Shown here: positions 25,678-38,700 of the stretch, one piece after another
How positions within the stretch are numbered: position 1 is the first letter of the stretch
Layout of the letters: every line of letters starts with the position of its first letter
From: Cardiocondyla obscurior
Taxonomy: Eukaryota; Arthropoda; Insecta; Hymenoptera; Formicidae
Direction of reading: 5' to 3'
Assembly (NCBI RefSeq): GCF_019399895.1
Contig: NC_091879.1
Coordinates: forward strand, 3,985,001-4,049,000
DNA length: 64,000 nucleotides
Program-made: the position numbers and the translations under genes
The notes under the pieces: model-generated
Told to the model about the DNA's origin: nothing
Database searches by the model: none
What the model saw: only the letters and a program-made list of their open reading frames with translations

Positions 25678-28498
25678 TTGAGTAACGACAACGAAAATCA
25701 ATTTCGCCTCTTCGAAAAATAACTGGGATAATTTTAAAAAAGATATATTACCGCGAGCGCTCTTGTTAATACGCCCACTTAAAGAGAAAAAAAAAGAAAA
25801 AAAAATTATGAATTAAATATTAAAATACCGCTAATCGATTTACGTCATCGTCGTGTAATTCCAGCTGTTCTCCGTTGATAAGTGCAATGCAATCGCCGCA
25901 TAACACTTTCAATCCAGATGCGATGTTTATTAAAACCATCGAACTTGTAATTTATCTTGGGGGCGTACCGCGTTCTGCTCGAGAAATATCAAGCATATTC
26001 GACGTCGTTTGAAAAATATGTCGATTTTTATGTAATTAATAGCGAGCGATCCAACGTTTCTTTCCGTAATAAATTTGGCGTAACGTTTCTTGAAATGTCT
26101 CGTAATGTCTCTATAAATTTAAAAAAGATGCGAGACAATGCCGTAAGTCCAGAAAAATATCGGGTAATAAACGTAGATAGGGAAAGTGAAATGCATTGTA
26201 CCGCGAGGCGGTGATTCACGCGAAATTTCCCTACTGACTACTTTAGAAACTAGAAGAAGTGCACCATTACGAGAATATTCAAAAGCGTGCGGAACAAAAA
26301 TATGGAAAAAAAGAAAGAAAGAACGTTGTAGAGCAAACTGTTTCTCCACCCTGTTCGTTTCATTAAACCCCTTTGATTAAAAGACTATAATGGAGCATAA
26401 ATTCAGCTTATTAGTACTAAATTAATGCTGAGTTCCGGTGTAAAAAGAAGCAGTTTAATTAGCCACCTCGATTACTTCGGCGAAACTAGCTGGAAAATAT
26501 AAAATTAAGATTCCACGAAAATTGCGTATAATATAAATTAATCTCGCATAATTCCGCGAGGTCGTCGAATTCGAGATTAAGATTACGGCGGCTAGTGTTT
26601 TAACATTGGAGCACGAGCGAAATTTTGTACAGCGAAAAAAAAAAAAAAAACCTCGCGAACTTAAAGAAGTATAAAACGTTTGAAACATTGTGCAGTCAGC
26701 CACAGCTTTCTCGGTGGAAATCGATCGAGGTTGTTCACCTCTCCTACTTATACCAATACGCACGTATCTAGTGTTCATTCGTTGGGAGTTTACCTGGTTA
26801 AATGTTTTATTTCAATATTGTCCCGGCTGGGTGTATGTCACCGCGGATCGATGACGTTTCACGTGCGCAGCGCGACTTTGTTGCCGCGACAACGGAATCG
26901 TAATTATTAAAATTTTCAGATATTACTCGAAATCAAACAGAGCTTTATCTGCGATCGTAATCCCGTAATGCCTTATTATTTATTCGGTTTCCTTTTAGCT
27001 GAATATAATCCGATATAATAATTTACAGAGAAGCTGAGTACATCGCTAGCGTTATATATTTTATTTGCATTTTTCTCGTCGTAAAAATTTCGTAAATAAT
27101 TAAACGTGAAGACGGTAATTTATTGCTCCAGTTGTGTTTTAATTAAACGTTAATTACAGTTTAATTAATTGCTCTTGTTTTATTACTCATTATTGCTATT
27201 TAATTTCATAGCTTCGTGTTTTCATTAATTTTCTGCTGTACAATACGTGTCGGTTTATACAGTAGCAGGTTGGAGAAAAAAATTTTTTTAACTAATTTTA
27301 ATTGCAATTAACATTAGATATTACAGAGCGCACGCCTTGCGTATTTCATTTGCTCTTGGCTTTTTCCTTAAAGGCGACTGCTTTACATTTAATAACTTCC
27401 GGCAACAAATTACGGTTGCACGTGTCTTACGTAATACTTAAAGCACCTTTCGTTTCTTTAAACGTAATTTAAATATACATTCGGACATTAATTATTTAGG
27501 ACGTTAATAACGGAAAGTACAATAAATTTAATCTGATGGAGATATCGCGACGTAACTGGGAGTTACAATTTCGTCGTACATTAAAATTAATATTCGACGC
27601 AATGTTCGGTGTATGCATTCTTTTGTATCGTATCAAGCTGCGCTGAGATAGCGGTCGGGATACATAAACAATGGTCGGCGGCAGGCAACAATGAAACTTC
27701 TACACCTGCATGCTTTTTTAAATAGGGATTTGTATTCAATCTAAAAAAATATGTAATTACATCGAGTGCTTAATGAATTAGAATACTAATGCTTCGTGAC
27801 GCGTTAAGAAAAATTATTCGCCGTCCTCGGGTCTCGGTAAACCTTTTTTCGGGAAGAGTTCAATAAATTAATTGTAATTATATCGGATACAATTATGCTC
27901 TTAACTCCTTAAAGTAATTTAACATTGTAAAAATTAGATTTCCTGCGCGCGAAATTATTTAATTATTTATAACGCAGCAGTTAGTTTCTGCTGAACAGTT
28001 ACAACTAATCGTAAACAGTCTGGTCTTATATAAATTATTTTTATTCTGAGTATTGAGCTAACAGTGATAACGAGTTAATTAAAAAGTAATCAAAAATATA
28101 TATATATATATTTATATTCATAACTCCACCGCGTACGTGCATCTCTTTCATTAAAACTGTCCGATGTAGACGGACTTTTTGGATTTTACGAAGTATCTAA
28201 ACCTAAGTAACGAAACTGAATAATAAATATTTGCGTAAATGTTACATTAAAAAGTTAATTGACCTATCGCAAGCACGATATCGCGTGACTACAAGAACAC
28301 GACTTTTGCGAGGGAGCTAGATTTAATCCGCTTAATACGCACGGGATACGAACGGGCGCACTTTCATTCCGCGTGTACAAATCTTCCGTATATACGGTAC
28401 GTTTGCTCAGACGAATTTGTTGGAACAAGTCGCCGTTTCCCACAGTGGGATTACCTTGCGCCAGCACCAGCGGCACCGCATCGCGTCCTAATGCACTA

Positions 28499-28504
28499 TT
28501 TATT
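28499..28504 (-). terminator. Poly(A) signal of the membrane mucin gene
   Basis: AATAAA on the minus strand, about 96 bases after the stop codon at 28600-28602. Confidence 0.6.
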
Positions 28505-28599
28505 GAGCACTTTAGACGATAAAATTCACAATGGGTTATTTAGTACCACCCCCCCCCGCGACAATGTGCGCGAACGTATCGCTTCTCGCGCCGTGAATT

Positions 28600-29705
28600 T
28601 CACGTTCTGTAATACGGCCTGTACGTTGACATCGGGATATTGTTCTTTGATAAATGATGAACGTCACCCTGATCGTACTCCACGTCGTTATAAATGCCAC
28701 TTTGATTCTGAAATATGAATTATTTCCGCCAATTAGTTTCCGGATCATAAAAATAATAATAAATTAAGAATCGGAATTAAATATATTATACGTATAATTT
28801 GAATTAAATTGAAAAAGAGAAAAGGAGGGATCGGAGAAAAATGAAGAGGAGTCGACTGATAGAAAATAAGTCGATTTGAAATAAATTAATCGAAAATTTC
28901 TTTGCGGTATTATCGGATTTCTTTCAGGATCATGGGAATTGGCTTTATAATTATTGCATATCTCTTTGCTTCTTTTAATCTCTATTGGATAAATTCTATT
29001 GGATTTCAATTAACGTAATAAAGTTTTTCCATTAAATTCTTATTACTCTCTACGTCGGTTGTTTAATTTGTAAATAAAATTTTGCAAATGAGTAGATGAA
29101 TTCTTTTCGCGTACGCGCATAATTCGTTTAATCGATTTTTCTTGCGACATTAATATAATACGCGCTGAATTAGTTAAACAAATGCTTACCGCTAATGAAG
29201 ATCTCGACTTTGGCCTCGGTACATGAAAGCCACTGCTCTGCGGAATTAGGTCAGCTCTGTCTTTATCTTGCGGCTCGGAATCCGAGCTATCCGGATCTTG
29301 TTGAGGTCTTGGTCTTGGCCGTGATTGGGTCTGAAGTCGCGGTAATGGGACCGGAGGCAATGTTCCGTGAACGCTCATAGGTGGATAACCGAACATCGCC
29401 GAGCTCGGTCGCGTGGGACCCATAGGTTCAGTCTTTGAATAATAAAATTAAATAAAAAATAATTATTATTATTAAGTATTAATTAAAAAAAAAAAAAAAA
29501 TTGGTGCGTACCGCGTACAGATTTGCTGTAGCCATGTGCTCTCCGAAATGTGCCCACATATAGGGCGGTAAGTTAGTTGGGGGACCTTGTTTTACAGACG
29601 CCAGAGTACCTACAGAACCGACCCTTGCCAAAGTGCCTATAAACAATTATTTGCATTTTTTATTTTTTTATTTTTTAATTAAAAAAATTTTTTTTTTTAT
29701 TTTTA

Positions 29706-29738
<33 letters not shown>

Positions 29739-32700
29739 TATCTACCAGCAAAAAATTAAGTTTATTTAACTGCTAGTCTTACCTGGAAGGGTACCTGGTA
29801 TACCACCTTGAATGTAACCGTAAACCGGAGAACCCGCAGATTTTTGTTCGCGAGACCATTTACGACTGCAAAATATAAGTACAGTTAAATTAATAACATT
29901 AATACACATAGTAAAATTAGCGATTTCATAAGAAAAAAATTTATTTGCTTTCGCGTTGATTACCTCCACATAACGAGACAGACTAGAGTAAGAACTATGA
30001 TTATTAACGCGGCTACAGATGCTCCAATAGCGACGCCTAGAACCTCGCCGTCAACCTCGCATTGCGCGCCGTAATAATTGCCGGTGCATCTAAAGATAAA
30101 AAAAAAAAAAGAATTGCTTACGCACTTGACGAATATACGATCCTGTTGAGCGAGTCGCAAATTTACTTACGCGCACTGCATCTGATCTCCCTGATAAGAG
30201 CAGGTTCCGCGATTATTGCAATAGGTCGAGGGGCATGACAAACACGTTCTCCCCGATTCGTTAGGATCATTTTTATGAGGATCCCTTAATCCTGAATTGC
30301 AGAAGCACGTAAAGCCGCCAAAATTATTAATACAGCTGGCGGATGAATGGCAGTCGTTCAATTCCGACGAGGCACATTCATCTAGATCTGTAAATCCAGA
30401 GATTTATTTTTATGATAAAAGTTCTCGTTCTACTGTTCCTTTGAAGATAACATATCTGTTTGATACGGCCACCAAGGCTCGATTATTACCTTGCAAGTTC
30501 GATATAGATCCTGGTGGACTATCCACGTACAAAGCACTGTTTCCGATGTTATTATTTTTTCGATGAATAACGCCTAACAAATGTCTTTGAAGTTCGCCGG
30601 CTAAGCTTGGCCTGATCGTTCTCGGTTCGTAAGTGAGCTTTAAAGTAGCGTTTACGAAAACTCCACCTTGCCCTTGACTGATATCGCCTTGATAAATATT
30701 ATTTATAAGAGATCCCATATATTCATCTGAAAACGGTGTCATAGACATGGCAGACTCGACCTGTAAAAAAAAAAAAAAATTAAGTATGTAATAAGTTATT
30801 TAAACGTTTCGTTAATATTCTGAAAAATCAATAATAATATAACTCACAGCTCTGTTCGCCTCGTAAGCAAGAGTTTGATAAGATTCCGAATCTTTATCAG
30901 CTAGTCCTCGATCCCATACGACTTTTTTGTCGTAAAATTTATCGACTCTGATTGACACAACGATACTGACAATCTCTGAAAATTAAAATATCGAACGTTA
31001 ACTACGGATCGTAAGCGTGCATTTCGCAATTCTCGATAGTTTACCAACTTTTGCACGGCAGAGAATGCTGCAATCTCGCATATCCTGGCTTGCAGTGACA
31101 AGCTGATACGCCTTGAACCGTCGCGCAGGCTTCGTGTTGGCTCGCGTCGCACGTGCTCGTGTCGCCCACGATACACGTATCTATTCTGACAGGTGGCTGC
31201 GTAGGTCTTCGATATAAGGGTGGCTGCCTTCGATTTGATCCATTCGGGCGGGATGTGGCAACAGGAATGTCCGGTTGCGGAATTGCGAGACTGGCCAAAA
31301 AAAAATAGAAAACCATTTCCGTGTCACTTTTATCTCAATTAACAAAAGTTCATCTTGTACAATTTTTTTGAAAGATATATACGTATATTAATTTTTATAT
31401 GCTCTCTATATTTAAAAAAAAAAGGCTTACGAAATCGAATCGTACCCAGTAGCGATGTTAGGCGGCAGCTGAGTTCTAGTCGATTGCGATTGCACGTGTG
31501 TGGGTACAAGCGTCCGATCTGTGTGATCGAACAAATTCAAATACGTTCTTTTACCGTCGATACTCACGAAACCTTCTCCGCCCACTGCGGAAGTTAATAT
31601 GACGTCACCGCCAGCCGAATTTAGAGACACTCTAATGCTCTCGCCTGATTAAAAAAAAATAATATAAAATAAAATAAAGTAATTAAAAAAATATATCGCG
31701 TACAAAGTTCTGTTGCATTAAAAATTAACGAGGAACTAAATTAATTAATAATTCAATGTGCACCGCTACAAAAATGACGTAAAGTCCATATTAATTTATA
31801 ATTCTGTTACCTGAACTTCCTCCGGGTCCCTGGATCGCCGAAACTGTTACGTCAAAGACGTCACCGAGAGATGGAACGATTCTCGAAGGTGTATAAGGCC
31901 TTTGACTTGGCAGCTTTTGTGCTCCGGTATAATCTAAAGTATCGTCGAGGACGATTCCTGGTCGTGGCCGATAACGTTCAGTAGATTCTATTGCAATTAT
32001 TTCACAAATTATTTATTAATCTATACTAAATTTTTTTTTATAAATAAATTCGAGTCTTTTTACGCACCCGTATTTTTTGCAATTGAAGTCGTGGGACGAA
32101 CGACTTCGCTCTTCTCCATCGTGATCGAGCTCGTTGAGTAAGTCGTAGGGAGGCCGTCGGTGGGCGTGGAGACGCTGGATGTCGATTCTATAAATTCGAT
32201 GTCCGAGGTTCTACTAGGTTCTAAGGCCACACCGAAGTGAGAATCAACGCTTGATTTCACGGTGGTCGCGGTCGGCCGAAGAGTTTTCGTCGACGTAGTT
32301 TCGATCACTTGAACGGACGAACTGGTCTCGATATTCAGGGTGCTGGTCGAAAATATCTTCGAGGTAGTTTTCTCAATTGGCTTTTCCCCTTTGGGTACTG
32401 TGGACAATTTTTCCTCGCTTTTCGACGGCTTCGTAATTTTAATGTGATCGTTTGAGGACGTTACCGAAGATTCCACGCGTTGCGTCGTGTGGGCAGAAAC
32501 GATGTTCGTAGCGAGACCGAGAATCAACGTTTCCTCGCTGTTGATCTTGTTTTCTTTTGACGGCGTATGATATTTGTGAATTAAATGATGCTTTTTCGTG
32601 GATTCTTCGTGTTCGATCTTCTTCGTCGCGTTCTGAGTAGTCGATTCGTTAGCTGCCGAGGTTTCAACACGATTTTTATCGGCACTAGAATTTCTCGTAT

Positions 32701-35700
32701 TATTTTTACTATCTTTGTTTTCGAGTGTTTCTTGATGACTAGCATCTTTCTTTATTGTAAAACTCTCGTGAGGTGTTTCGGATTCCGGTTTTAAATCATA
32801 CGAATGTTCGGTCGTCGAAAGATTTTTATCGCGATGGAAAGAGGAATCCAGCGATGGTAGCGAAGGTTTGTAAGGCGGTGCTGGACGTCTGTTGCCTTAA
32901 AAAAAAAAAGAAAAAAAATGTAATATAATTTTTTCGATTAATTTTAATAAGAAAAAGAATGAAATTAAAAAGGTTGCTTTATAATTATAATTAAATAACT
33001 TTTATTTCATTAAACTATCCGGAAAATTATTTTCTTTCATATATTTACGTTCCGCTATGTTAAAGCATCCATACAAAATAAATGATTAATTAATGCATAA
33101 TTATTTGCGGATGTATGGAACGTACTATGTGAAGAGTCCCAGCTCCAAGGCGGCACGACTTGCTCCGGTAATGGTACCCCGCTGATGAAGGGCCTAATCG
33201 GTCTCTCCAGTGGCTTGTCAAGTGCAGGGGGCTTCTCGAACGGATAAGGATGAGATGACGGTGGCGGCGGTGGTGGACTCATACCGGGAGTGTCAAAATC
33301 CGTCAGCAACGGCGGCACGTCCGATATTCTAGGCGGTCCTCTATTATTAATCCTGCAAATTTTTTATGTCGTTACCAATAATCAGACGGTCCTTCGTAAT
33401 TTTTTTTTACACGTGAAAATATTATAATAAATTCGAATTTATTCGGCTCACCTCGTGGCTTGTATCGGCCTCAACGGCCTGACGGTGTTAGCGGCCACGT
33501 TTACGTTGCCGTTGAGCAGCTTAACGATACCGGTGATTATATCCTGTATGTCAGGATTCGCTTGTCTCTGACCTGGCGAGGCGGTTTGCAGGATCGGCGG
33601 AGGCGCGTGGTCGCTATAGGTCTTCGGGATTTCTTGACGACCTCGCCGCTGCTGATCCGTTAATAGTAAATGTTGTACTTGTTGCCTCGGCGCGCCAGCC
33701 AGCTGATGGGGCTCCGACAGAAGATCTACTCTCAGCGGAGCCCCTTGTCCTTCCCCCGACATCGACTCGCTGCTGGTGGGCGCTATGCTACTCGCGACAA
33801 CGATCATTTTACAATCCGTCCTCGAGCAAATATTTATTTCGAGCAAATAAAAACGAAATCGAACTTACTGATAGTACTCCCCAGCTTTTGCTTCTATGTT
33901 GTTGCCGTCGATGTGGGCAACGTGCTTGGACGACGTCAGCTCGTCGACGGTCTCGTCGTGGATCGTATCTTTGAACACGATAGTCTCTTCCCTGTCGTAA
34001 TCGTTAAAGTTTTTCGAGCTTTCCAGCTGAAACGCTGGACTAGTTTTTTGAAAAGTTCGCGTCTCGTCCAACTGGCTTCCACTCGATGTTTTTTCGGGAC
34101 CAGTGTAAGCGCTGGCACTCAGCACGATGTTTTCCCGAGACATCCGGGAGGACGTTTTATCGTTCTGTATCGCCAACACATCTGAAAGTAATAGTAATAA
34201 TGATAAAAAATTACGTACGTTTATATAATTTCAATTTTTTAGAGAGAAAAGAAAAAAAGAAAAAGAAAAGACACTTTGTGCACGCATATATAATTTTTGT
34301 GTTCTATTAATGATGCTACAGGAAATTGTACTTATGCTCGATTTTATTACACATCTCTTATGTGAGGGCGATAAACCTAATAGTAATGCATGCTCGTACT
34401 TTACGCGAATATTAAAACGGTAAACCACTGAAGTGAAGACTATTAGACTTACGGTCGTATAAGGAATACTCGCCATGCTCGAGGGACCCGCGGTATATAT
34501 TACTTGCATATAAGGTTGATGAACCTTTTTCGTGATATCTCATCAACGCGACCGTTCACAAAAGACCAAATTGCGTTTTAGCGCCGACGTGCCGGTATGC
34601 AAAGGAATAAAGAGGCCAGGGCACAGGGCTGGGTCGCGAATATACCGCTGGATTGTTGCAGCGGATGAAAAAAAAGGGCATGCTGAATCGCAGTGGTCAC
34701 TTCCTCATTCCATCGCGTAAAAAAAAAAAAAAAAAAAATGTATAATTATATCGTCATTAGGGCGTAATTAGCCCTGCCATGCCTCGCGTGAGAAAGATCT
34801 CGCGCACTTGATCGAGACACAGATGAAATAATTTCGCACTCAAACGGTACTCTGAAAAGGTACTTTACGGTATACGTTGGATTCGCACCTCGACCCTATT
34901 AAACGAGAAAGGTTCCGGAAGGAAACTGTTAAAATCGCACGATTGCCGCAGATACGCGAAATAGCCCTTTGTGCTGGGCTAGCGAAAATTTATCGCAACC
35001 ATTCCGGTTATCTGTCGCACCGTAAATAATCTCGTTTCCTCGACGAATTAATTTTGCACGATATAAATCCTTCTTTAATTTTTTTTTCTTTTTTACTTTT
35101 TTTTTTCCTCTCGGAGCGACATATTACGCGATGATCGAGAATTAAAGTGGAATACTTGCGCAAACAATTAAGAGGAAAAAGTGAGAGGGAGGGGGAGGAA
35201 ACCTTTTCGATTTCGGGACAAATTCTTCGGCACGTAAATTAAGCGGGAATTTTCAAGACCATCGGGAAGGTGTATCCGTGACCCTGCCCTCGAGCAGTCA
35301 GGTGATCTCACCGGTCTCTCCTTCTCGCGAAAGGGCGGATCAGCCAGTACGATGATCCATGCCGAGTGAAAAAGAAAAAAAAAAAAGTCGACAGTCGAGT
35401 TCCACAGTCAATCCGTCGAGGTGAACGGTACTTGAGCGGTTGACATTCTCGAGGCCGGTATCGAGCCGTTTGACCAATCGCGAACGTGACGGGTATGAAA
35501 TTACGATTGCGCTCTGTTCACCTCTAGAGCTCTTACAGCCTCGGTTCACCTCTCCTTCTCGCGCCCCGATAGCACCTTGCGCCTTTCAATCGAAGGTAAA
35601 AAGGTTCAATGACATCGGCAGTCGGGCGCATCGCTGGCGATTGCCGCGTCGAAATCGATCAGCGGTCTTAGATTCCTCCCGATAGGAAAGCCAATCATGG

Positions 35701-38700
35701 AATATACGGAAGTGACCGCTACGGCCGGCCACTTGTCTCGATTACACTCGCGATAGTTTTGCCGAGACAAAAGTAGTAAAATTGGTTTCGTTTAGAGATC
35801 GGACGGACGGCTTTAATGGGTACTTAATTTTCGTCGATTGCTTTTAACCGAGTTTTAACTCGGCGACGATAATGTAATGTATATAACGTAAAAACGTTTG
35901 TCAAACGTTGCAGAAACAGCTGGCGAAGATGAACGTTCGCATTTGATGGCCGGTAAAATTTTTGAGGTACGCAATTTTCCGTTCTTTAAAATCCACAGCA
36001 AGAAAAGGCACAAAAAAAACACATTGTAAAAAAAAAAAATTAAGAAATCGTTATAACGGAAGCAGAATAGTGTTGAACTTTAGATATAAAATGCTCGAGT
36101 AGCATCAAGTTTACAAAAGAATTATATGATTGAGAAATTATCAAAGATCAATCCAAGAGAGTGACTCTCGCTCATGTAATTAATTTATTATCGCGTAAGA
36201 AAGGGTAGGCTAGCATACGTTGAATTTTTCTCGTGAAGTTCTTCTTCCCACATGATTGGCGATAACACATTTAATATTATCATAACACGCTCATCCGTTT
36301 CACATGGAATTGCACCGCAAATGAAACGTTTGTCTCGCAATTTTCTAAGCCTTGCTTCCTTAATGTTATAATTACAAAATAAAAGCACCAAAGAGGATAA
36401 AGATGCCCAATGCATTTCCGTTTTATGTAATGAAACTTCTCTGTATGTATAATACAATTAAAAATCTGCATCGAACTTAAAACCATTAACGTAGATTGTG
36501 CAAAAAGGAATTAGAATTAAGACTTACGTATCTCAATCAAACGGCGAAAAAAAGAATTAAAAAAAAAAGAACTAAAGTCGGCGGTAACTGTAATCGAAGA
36601 ATACCGTAAATTAAATGGTTCCGGTCCTTTTTTTTAATTTTTTTTTAAATTAAAAAAATTGAAACTAAACCCGGAACTTCTACCTACTCGCTTGTCTTAT
36701 CAAACTTCAACCGTAACCAAACAAAATTTTTATTCCGTGATGTAATCTGTCGGATAATTATAATTTTTTTTTTTTCTTTAAACGCGCATGTAATATCCAG
36801 TTTAACGACTTTCAAGTCAACTGATTCACACTCGAGTCCTGAGTAGCGGGCTCTCTTTTGAGGATTCCAAACCGCGACTTCCATTTCGTACACGTGTCGA
36901 ATAATAGCGTGTCTTTCGCGCGGGGATGCAGCGACGCGCGAAGCAATTTAAGTGAAACTAAGACGACGCACCGTGGCATAGATCACGATGTTTCGATAAT
37001 ACCCAGGCCGACCTAAATATCGCCTATAAATATGGAATACGCCGGACAAAACAATTAATCGCGTCCACCTAATGGAACGTACGTACATGACCGCTTAAAT
37101 ATCCTCGCAGCCGACGTGACGTTTGCAAGATCACAAAGATGCATTTCTTACTTATCGTAGAAAGTGTGCATATTAGAGAACCGTTTTTTCTTTTTCCTTC
37201 CAGGGGCCTTTCCCTCTTCTCGCGACTTTCACCTTTGACGACAATAGCGCGAAACAAGATCGGCAGTATCAAATCAAAATTATCTACGTTTCTCTCCGAA
37301 CAGCGTACATAAAAGAAAAAAAAAAAAAAAAAAAACTTCTAATCATATACGGAATTGTTTCTGAATCAATAAGATGTTCGGGCTGACATTTAAATTGCAG
37401 GCAATACTAGAAAATTAGATAATAACAATCGGTCGGCTATATGAGTTACCGTAAAGGTTTCAATCAATTATTCTTTCCACAAGGCGAATTACGAGAATAC
37501 CGGAATTGTATAATATCGCGAAACAGCCTCGTCAAGGAAATTATACATTTCGCGTCGTCGCAATTACGGTCGCGCAAAATTGTCGTATCTGCAAAAGTGG
37601 AAATTGATAAAACGTGAACATAATCAGCGCTCATCATCCGAGCGGTACCGCGAGATAATAGGCGGCTAAGCCTCCTCGAGATCCCTAGACCCCGAAGAAG
37701 TTGCTGCCGGCGCGCCGGTCCAGCCGAGCGATTAAAGCCGCTCGCGTTGCTGGCCGACCGCGGCGTCGACTATTAATTATTCATTAGCGAAGGGTGCCGA
37801 TCGTTCAGGTAAAAAGCACATTTGTGCCTCCGCGAGTCGGTTCGCCGCGGCCGGGCTCGTAAATATTCTCCCGAAGAAGCCTCGCCTCCGCCGCGCATCG
37901 CACACACCCAATAAATCATCGACCGACGCGATTGTTCTCTTCGATGCGATCGACTCCCGGGACTTTACAACAACGTAGCGAGCTTTAAAAAAATCGCCAA
38001 TCAGATTTGATTATTTACCTCAAACTTCGACGTAACTACATCTATTACGGACCTCGGTCTTAGAGCCTGCATTCAAACGCGTTCCGTACATGGACTTCTT
38101 TCTTTTTTTCTTTTCATTACGATGCACCGTTGCAGCACGCGTAGTGCTCTGTTATCGTAATTAAATCGCAACGGCAAAGGCTGATGTGAAGTAATGATAA
38201 AACAACTAATGACATTAAAATACGATAAATCGCGATCGCTAAGAGTTACCTTAAATTAACTCTCGTTGGAAAATATATATAATATTTAAATAGTCAGATT
38301 CGACGTAAATGCTTGAAATAATTAATTATTTTATATGCAAACGTTACTACAATTAAATACGTGTAAATAAAAAAAAATGCGGTAGCGGATGTGGCGAGAT
38401 TCTTCGTGGCTTTCTTCCTGCGCGTACTTTGAATGTCATTTAAATACGCGGACGCCGACGGAAATTCTGGAAAAGCTTAGGATGCGTACTCCGCTCACTT
38501 CCGCATAATAATAAAAGTTATCAGACCCTTGGAATAGCGACGGGTGTGTAATTCGCCTGGCATTCTCACGGCATCTCCTTTCAATGGCATCCAGCATAAT
38601 ATATGCACCGCGAACTATCTGTTGCAAGTCTAGTTACACCTGAAAGCCGCAAGAAGCCCGATGTTCTCGACAATAGGACATTTCGCGTAACAGGATAATA

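Larger units (their letters stand above)
21601..28490. other. Gene-poor stretch with two coiled-coil-like fragments
   Basis: GC-richer and CpG-dense to about 22.3 kb, then progressively AT-rich. Long frames open on both strands at 22654-23196 look non-coding. Apart from the fragments near 25.2-25.7 kb (listed separately), I see nothing supportable. Confidence 0.45.

Noticed and set aside
28536..28748. 70-codon minus frame overlapping the last mucin exon
   Set aside because: It is an out-of-frame shadow. The in-frame reading from the 28707 acceptor gives the phase-matched mucin C-terminus.
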